Part shown: piece after piece, positions 59,887-64,000 of the stretch
Layout of the letters: each line of letters starts with the position of its first letter
Position numbering within the stretch: position 1 is the first letter of the stretch
NCBI GenBank assembly: GCA_000223255.2
Contig: AFUT01000007.1
Location: 62,001-126,000 of the forward strand
Source: Streptococcus infantis SK970
GTDB lineage: Bacteria; Bacillota; Bacilli; Lactobacillales; Streptococcaceae
Direction of reading: 5' to 3'
Length of the DNA stretch: 64,000 nucleotides
Program-made: the position numbers and the translations under genes
Notes under the pieces: model-generated
What the model saw: only the letters and a program-made list of their open reading frames with translations
The model's database searches: none
What the model was told of the DNA's origin: nothing

Positions 59887-59989
59887 TTTAGGGGATGTGC
59901 ATCTACTCATCCCCTAAAACTAGATATAGTCATCTTAGATGACTCAGTATAGGCGAGTTGATAGGAGAGACAACCTTTTCTCTCTTATC
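59887..59989 (+). other. Three successive perfect or near-perfect hairpins between rpmD and rplO
   Basis: TTTAGGGGATG...CATCCCCTAAA (59887-59918), AGTCATC TTA GATGACT (59928-59944) and GATAGGAGAGA...TCTCTCTTATC (59960-59989, one mismatch). No U-tails. This is the strongest structure cluster in the operon. Confidence 0.7.
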
Positions 59990-60025
59990 GGCGCTAGCAT
60001 TTTACAAAAGAGGAGAAAATATATA

Positions 60026-60466
60026 ATGAAACTTCATGAATTGAAACCTGCAGAAGGTTCTCGTAAAACTCGTAACCGTGTTGGTCGTGGTACTTCATCA
60101 GGTAATGGTAAAACATCTGGTCGTGGTCAAAAAGGTCAAAAAGCGCGTAGCGGTGGCGGTGTACGTCTTGGTTTTGAAGGTGGACAAACTCCATTGTTCC
60201 GTCGTCTTCCAAAACGTGGATTTACAAACATCAACGCTAAAGAATATGCTATTGTAAACCTTGATCAATTAAACGCCTTTGATGACGGTGCTGAAGTAAC
60301 TCCAGTGGTACTTGTAGAATCAGGAATTGTTAAAGCTGAAAAATCAGGTATTAAAATTCTTGGTAACGGTGAGTTGACTAAGAAATTAACTGTGAAAGCA
60401 GCTAAATTCTCAAAATCTGCTGAGGAAGCTATCACTGCTAAGGGTGGTTCTGTAGAAGTCATCTAA
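60026..60466 (+). CDS. rplO: 50S ribosomal protein L15
   Basis: 23S rRNA-binding protein of 146 residues: [20 protein letters not shown] with the Gly/Arg-rich [23 protein letters not shown] 60026 follows AGAGGAGAAAATATATA; a 29-codon upstream extension lies in the hairpins and is rejected. Confidence 0.96.
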   Translation: MKLHELKPAEGSRKTRNRVGRGTSSGNGKTSGRGQKGQKARSGGGVRLGFEGGQTPLFRRLPKRGFTNINAKEYAIVNLDQLNAFDDGAEVTPVVLVESGIVKAEKSGIKILGNGELTKKLTVKAAKFSKSAEEAITAKGGSVEVI

Positions 60467-60478
60467 GAGGGGTGACCT

Positions 60479-61789
60479 ATGTTTTTTAAATTATTAAAAG
60501 AAGCTCTCAAGGTTAAACAAGTTCGATCGAAAATTTTATTTACAATTTTCATCGTATTTGTTTTTCGTATTGGTACTAGTATCACTGTACCATGGGTAAA
60601 TGCAAATAGCTTGAACGCTTTGAGTGGGCTATCTTTCTTGAATATGTTGAGCTTGGTGTCAGGTAATGCCATGAAAAACTTTTCGGTTTTTGCACTTGGA
60701 GTTAGTCCTTACATTACAGCCTCAATCGTCGTCCAACTCTTGCAAATGGATTTATTACCCAAGTTTGTAGAGTGGGGGAAACAAGGGGAAGTTGGTCGTA
60801 GAAAGTTAAACCAAGCGACTCGATACATTGCACTAGTGCTTGCATTTGTCCAATCAGTCGGGATTACTGCTGGTTTTAATGCTCTATCTGGAGCTAAACT
60901 TTTAACTGTACCACTTACGCCACAGGTTTTCCTTGTGATTGGAGTCATCTTAACAGCGGGAAGTATGATTGTAACCTGGTTAGGAGAGCAAATCACAGAT
61001 AAGGGATATGGGAATGGTGTTTCAATGATCATCTTTGCAGGGATTGTTGCTTCGATTCCTGATATGATTAAAGGCATTTATGTGGATTACTTTGTCAATG
61101 TTCCAAGCAGTCGTTTGACATCGTCTCTTATTTTTGTTGTTATCTTAATCATCGCTGTTTTGTTGATTGTTTACTTTACAACTTACGTTGAACAAGCTAA
61201 ATATAAAATCCCAATTCAGTATACAAAGGTAGCTCAAGGTGCGCCATCAAGTTCCTATCTTCCTTTGAAAATTAACCCTGCTGGGGTTATTCCTGTTATC
61301 TTTGCTAGCTCCATTACAGCAGCACCAGCTGCAATCTTACAATTCGTAAGTGCGTCTGGTCTTAATTGGGAGTGGGTCAAAACAGCTCAAGAGTTGGTGT
61401 CGACGTCAACTCCGACAGGTGTTGCTTTGTACGCTCTGTTGATTATTCTCTTTACATTCTTCTATACATTTGTACAGATTAATCCAGAGAAAGCGGCAGA
61501 AAATTTACAAAAGAGCGGAGCGTACATCCATGGAGTCCGTCCTGGTAAAGGGACTGAAGAATATATGTCAAAACTTCTTCGTCGTCTCGCAACAGTCGGC
61601 TCTCTTTTCCTAGGTGTGATTTCTATCCTACCTATTGTAGCTAAAGATCTATTTGGTCTTTCAGAAGTTGTCGCTTTTGGGGGAACAAGTCTCTTGATCA
61701 TTATCTCTACTGGTATTGAAGGAATTAAGCAGTTGGAAGGTTATCTATTGAAACGTAAGTATGTTGGTTTCTTAGATACAACAGAATAA
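60479..61789 (+). CDS. secY: Protein translocase subunit SecY
   Basis: Channel subunit of the Sec translocase in the cell membrane, 436 residues with ten helices. It begins MFFKLLKEALKVKQVRSKIL; conserved parts are FALGVSPYITASIVVQLLQMD, GNGVSMIIFAGIV and the cytoplasmic loop around RPGKGTEEYM. It lies 12 bases after rplO, in the usual spc operon place before adk. Confidence 0.97.
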   Translation: MFFKLLKEALKVKQVRSKILFTIFIVFVFRIGTSITVPWVNANSLNALSGLSFLNMLSLVSGNAMKNFSVFALGVSPYITASIVVQLLQMDLLPKFVEWGKQGEVGRRKLNQATRYIALVLAFVQSVGITAGFNALSGAKLLTVPLTPQVFLVIGVILTAGSMIVTWLGEQITDKGYGNGVSMIIFAGIVASIPDMIKGIYVDYFVNVPSSRLTSSLIFVVILIIAVLLIVYFTTYVEQAKYKIPIQYTKVAQGAPSSSYLPLKINPAGVIPVIFASSITAAPAAILQFVSASGLNWEWVKTAQELVSTSTPTGVALYALLIILFTFFYTFVQINPEKAAENLQKSGAYIHGVRPGKGTEEYMSKLLRRLATVGSLFLGVISILPIVAKDLFGLSEVVAFGGTSLLIIISTGIEGIKQLEGYLLKRKYVGFLDTTE

Positions 61790-61944
61790 TTGTAATAGAA
61801 AATAAAATTCACTATTGCTCAGAGAGTGGAGTGTAAAAATCAAAGACCTTGTCAGATTTTTATCTCCTCTCTTCTATTTTGTTTTTAAATAGGAGTTGAA
61901 ATGAATTTTTGCTTCTATTTAAATACAAAAAAGGAGTTTGAATC
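61790..61944 (+). other. Gap between secY and adk with a long stem
   Basis: TAAAAATC (near 61836) pairs with GATTTTTA (near 61856), extended by purine-rich GAG.GGAG against CTCC.CTC. A further CTATTT/AAATAG pair follows near 61878-61896. No clear terminator tail, so adk is probably still read with the operon. Confidence 0.45.
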
Positions 61945-62583
61945 ATGAATCTTTTGATTATGGGTTTACCTGGTGCAGGTAAAGGGACACAAGCAGCGAA
62001 AATTGTTGAACAGTTTCACGTTGCCCACATCTCAACAGGTGACATGTTCCGTGCAGCAATGGCTAACCAAACTGAAATGGGTGTATTAGCTAAGTCTTAT
62101 ATCGATAAAGGCGAATTGGTTCCAGATGAAGTTACAAATGGAATTGTTAAAGAACGTCTTTCTCAAGATGATATTAAAGAAACTGGTTTCTTGTTGGATG
62201 GATACCCACGTACAATTGAGCAAGCTCATGCCTTAGATAAAACATTGGCTGAACTTGGAATTAAACTTGAAGGTGTTATCAACATCGAAGTAGACCCATC
62301 ATGCCTACTTGAACGTTTGAGTGGTCGTATCATTCACCGTGAAACTGGCGAAACTTTCCATAAAGTATTCAACCCACCAGTTGACTACAAAGAGGAAGAT
62401 TACTACCAACGCGAAGATGATAAACCAGAGACAGTAAAACGTCGTTTGGATGTCAATATTGCTCAAGGTGAACCAATCATTGCATACTATCGTGCTAAAG
62501 GTCTAGTACATGATATCGAAGGCAACCAAGATATCAATGATGTCTTTAAAGATATCGAAAAGGTATTGACAAATTTGAAATAA
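61945..62583 (+). CDS. adk: Adenylate kinase
   Basis: Enzyme of 212 residues interconverting ATP, AMP and ADP. The P-loop is [13 protein letters not shown] (about 7-19); the AMP site has STGDMFRAA and [10 protein letters not shown]. The lid ([20 protein letters not shown]) lacks the four zinc Cys of Bacillus-type enzymes, as usual in streptococci. AAAGGAGTTTGAATC precedes ATG 61945. Confidence 0.97.
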   Translation: MNLLIMGLPGAGKGTQAAKIVEQFHVAHISTGDMFRAAMANQTEMGVLAKSYIDKGELVPDEVTNGIVKERLSQDDIKETGFLLDGYPRTIEQAHALDKTLAELGIKLEGVINIEVDPSCLLERLSGRIIHRETGETFHKVFNPPVDYKEEDYYQREDDKPETVKRRLDVNIAQGEPIIAYYRAKGLVHDIEGNQDINDVFKDIEKVLTNLK

Positions 62584-62598
62584 AAGCGTTTTTCAGGC

Positions 62599-62627
62599 TT
62601 GCAAAATGTCTTGACAAATGTTATACT
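62599..62627 (+). promoter_or_regulatory. Internal promoter before infA
   Basis: TTGCAA (62599-62604), 17-base spacer, TATACT (62622-62627). Same -35 as the S10 promoter. It probably adds transcription of infA-rpmJ-rpsM-rpsK-rpoA. Confidence 0.65.
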
Positions 62628-62700
62628 GAGTTAGTCTGACTTATAATTGTTGTCTCTGTGTCTAGAGGCATCAAATCGAAATTTAGGGAGGTACTTTTGC

Positions 62701-62919
62701 GTGGCAAAAGACGATGTGATTGAAGTTGAAGGCAAAGTAGTCGATACAATGCCTAACGCAATGTTTACGGTTGAACTTGAAAATGGACATCAGATTTTAG
62801 CAACAGTTTCTGGTAAAATTCGTAAAAACTATATTCGTATTTTAGCGGGAGATCGTGTTACTGTTGAGATGAGTCCATATGACTTGACACGTGGACGTAT
62901 CACTTACCGCTTTAAATAA
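62701..62919 (+). CDS. infA: Translation initiation factor IF-1
   Basis: A-site-binding OB-fold factor of 72 residues: [20 protein letters not shown] and [23 protein letters not shown] 62701 follows AGGGAGGTACTTTTGC. An in-frame TTG upstream at 62647 lies in the leader and is rejected. Confidence 0.96.
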   Translation: MAKDDVIEVEGKVVDTMPNAMFTVELENGHQILATVSGKIRKNYIRILAGDRVTVEMSPYDLTRGRITYRFK

Positions 62920-62943
62920 TCGAAAAACTTGGAGGGATAAGAA

Positions 62944-63060
62944 ATGAAAGTAAGACCATCGGTCAAACCAATTTGCGAATACTGTAAAGTAATTCGTCGT
63001 AATGGTCGTGTTATGGTAATTTGCCCAGCAAATCCAAAACACAAACAACGTCAAGGATAA
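62944..63060 (+). CDS. rpmJ: 50S ribosomal protein L36, zinc-binding form
   Basis: The smallest large-subunit protein, 38 residues: [20 protein letters not shown], with zinc ligands CxxC, a third Cys and His ([14 protein letters not shown]). Preceded by TTGGAGGGATAAGAA. Confidence 0.96.
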
Positions 63061-63077
63061 GATAGAAAGGAGAAAAC

Positions 63078-63443
63078 ATGGCTCGTATTGCTGGAGTTGA
63101 TATTCCAAATGACAAACGCGTAGTTATCTCATTGACTTATGTCTATGGTATCGGACTTGCAACATCTCAAAAGATTTTGGCAGCTGCTGGAGTTTCAGAA
63201 GATATTCGTGTTCGTGACCTTACATCAGATCAAGAAGATGCTATCCGTCGTGAAGTGGATGCAATTAAAGTTGAAGGTGACCTTCGTCGTGAAGTGAACT
63301 TGAACATCAAACGTTTGATGGAAATCGGTTCATACCGTGGTATCCGTCACCGTCGTGGACTTCCTGTCCGTGGACAAAACACTAAAAACAACGCTCGCAC
63401 TCGTAAAGGTAAAGCTGTTGCGATTGCTGGTAAGAAAAAATAA
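63078..63443 (+). CDS. rpsM: 30S ribosomal protein S13
   Basis: Head protein of 121 residues contacting the P-site t[23 protein letters not shown] and [20 protein letters not shown]. Preceded by AAAGGAGAAAAC. Confidence 0.97.
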   Translation: MARIAGVDIPNDKRVVISLTYVYGIGLATSQKILAAAGVSEDIRVRDLTSDQEDAIRREVDAIKVEGDLRREVNLNIKRLMEIGSYRGIRHRRGLPVRGQNTKNNARTRKGKAVAIAGKKK

Positions 63444-63460
63444 TATAGGAGGTAAAAGTC

Positions 63461-63844
63461 TTGGCTAAACCAACACGTAAACGTCGTGTGAAGAAAAATA
63501 TCGAATCTGGTATTGCTCATATTCACGCTACATTTAATAACACTATTGTTATGATTACTGATGTGCATGGTAATGCAATCGCTTGGTCATCAGCTGGTGC
63601 TCTTGGTTTCAAAGGTTCTCGTAAATCTACACCATTTGCTGCTCAAATGGCTTCTGAAGCTGCTGCAAAATCTGCACAAGAACACGGTCTTAAATCAGTT
63701 GAAGTTACTGTAAAAGGTCCAGGTTCTGGTCGTGAGTCAGCTATTCGTGCTCTTGCTGCCGCTGGTCTTGAAGTAACAGCAATTCGTGATGTGACTCCAG
63801 TGCCACACAATGGTGCTCGTCCTCCAAAACGTCGCCGTGTATAA
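63461..63844 (+). CDS. rpsK: 30S ribosomal protein S11
   Basis: Platform protein of 127 residues: [20 protein letters not shown] and [17 protein letters not shown] at the end. The start is the rare TTG 63461, set by AGGAGGTAAAAGTC at ideal spacing. Confidence 0.96.
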
Positions 63845-63887
63845 TCATTACCTTTACACTGCTTTTCGTTTAAGAGGGAGTAACTAA

Positions 63888-64000
63888 ATGATCGAGTTTG
63901 AAAAACCAAATATAACAAAAATTGATGAAAATAAAGATTATGGCAAGTTTGTAATCGAACCACTAGAACGTGGATACGGTACAACACTTGGTAACTCTCT
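63888..64000 (+). CDS. rpoA: RNA polymerase alpha subunit, N-terminal start (runs off the window)
   Basis: First 37 codons of the alpha subunit: [20 protein letters not shown] then [17 protein letters not shown], the start of the assembly domain. ATG 63888 follows GAGGGAGTAACTAA. The position after rpsK is universal in Firmicutes. The gene continues past base 64000. Confidence 0.96.

Overview
The window comes from the chromosome of a low-GC Gram-positive coccus of the Streptococcus mitis group (S. mitis / S. oralis / S. pneumoniae relatives). The evidence is near-identity in recall to pneumococcal PolA, CbpD, NrdD/NrdG, the N-glycan glycosidases and the S10-spc-alpha ribosomal operon, together with strong AGGAGG ribosome binding sites and TATAAT/TATACT promoters. 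Blocks that lie apart in pneumococcus are adjacent here, so gene order differs from that species. No tRNA, rRNA, CRISPR array, insertion sequence or prophage was seen.

Layout. 1-3008: end of gdpP, rplI, dnaB and veg. 3102-4223: CbpD-type murein hydrolase. 4288-6920: polA. 7022-8470: amino acid permease (minus). 8471-8896: non-coding, with two DnaA-box palindromes. 8897-17982: host N-glycan degradation (GH92 divergent from GH125-GH38-ROK-GH20). 18095-24450: lipoprotein, carbohydrate ABC transporter with a CcpA cre site, OFA-type MFS carrier. 24645-31964: TrhO, DUF4299 protein, a minus-strand PadR-DUF1700-DUF4097 envelope operon, an MFS exporter and a GT2 glycosyltransferase. 32042-37322: CapD/FlaA1-like dehydratase, two DUF805 proteins, HAD phosphatase and serine dehydratase. 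37562-39657: LysM protein, remnants of an Rgg regulator and a membrane protein, and an unknown anchored protein. 39946-44225: mnmA, marC, nudix, mnmG. 44493-50287: membrane protein, anaerobic ribonucleotide reductase nrdD/nrdG, GNAT and a kinase. 50386-64000: S10-spc-alpha ribosomal operon with secY, adk and infA, ending inside rpoA.

The most important caution concerns base-level quality. Seventeen single-base losses in A-runs (read on the coding strand) break sixteen genes, including the essential rpsJ, rplW, rpsS and rplX as well as polA. In every case, restoring one A gives a full-length family member. I read these as homopolymer under-calls and give full corrected gene spans; they should not be taken as real pseudogenes.

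Functional themes. (1) Host glycan use: mannosidases, a hexosaminidase, a sugar kinase/regulator and a glycan-type ABC importer form one cluster with CcpA control. (2) Replication and nucleotide supply: DnaB, PolA, NrdD/NrdG with paired NrdR-like boxes, and a DnaA-box locus. (3) Envelope: CbpD, LysM protein, PadR operon, CapD-like and GT2. (4) Translation: the ribosomal operon, whose gaps carry repeated perfect hairpins, plus the tRNA modification enzymes TrhO, MnmA and MnmG.
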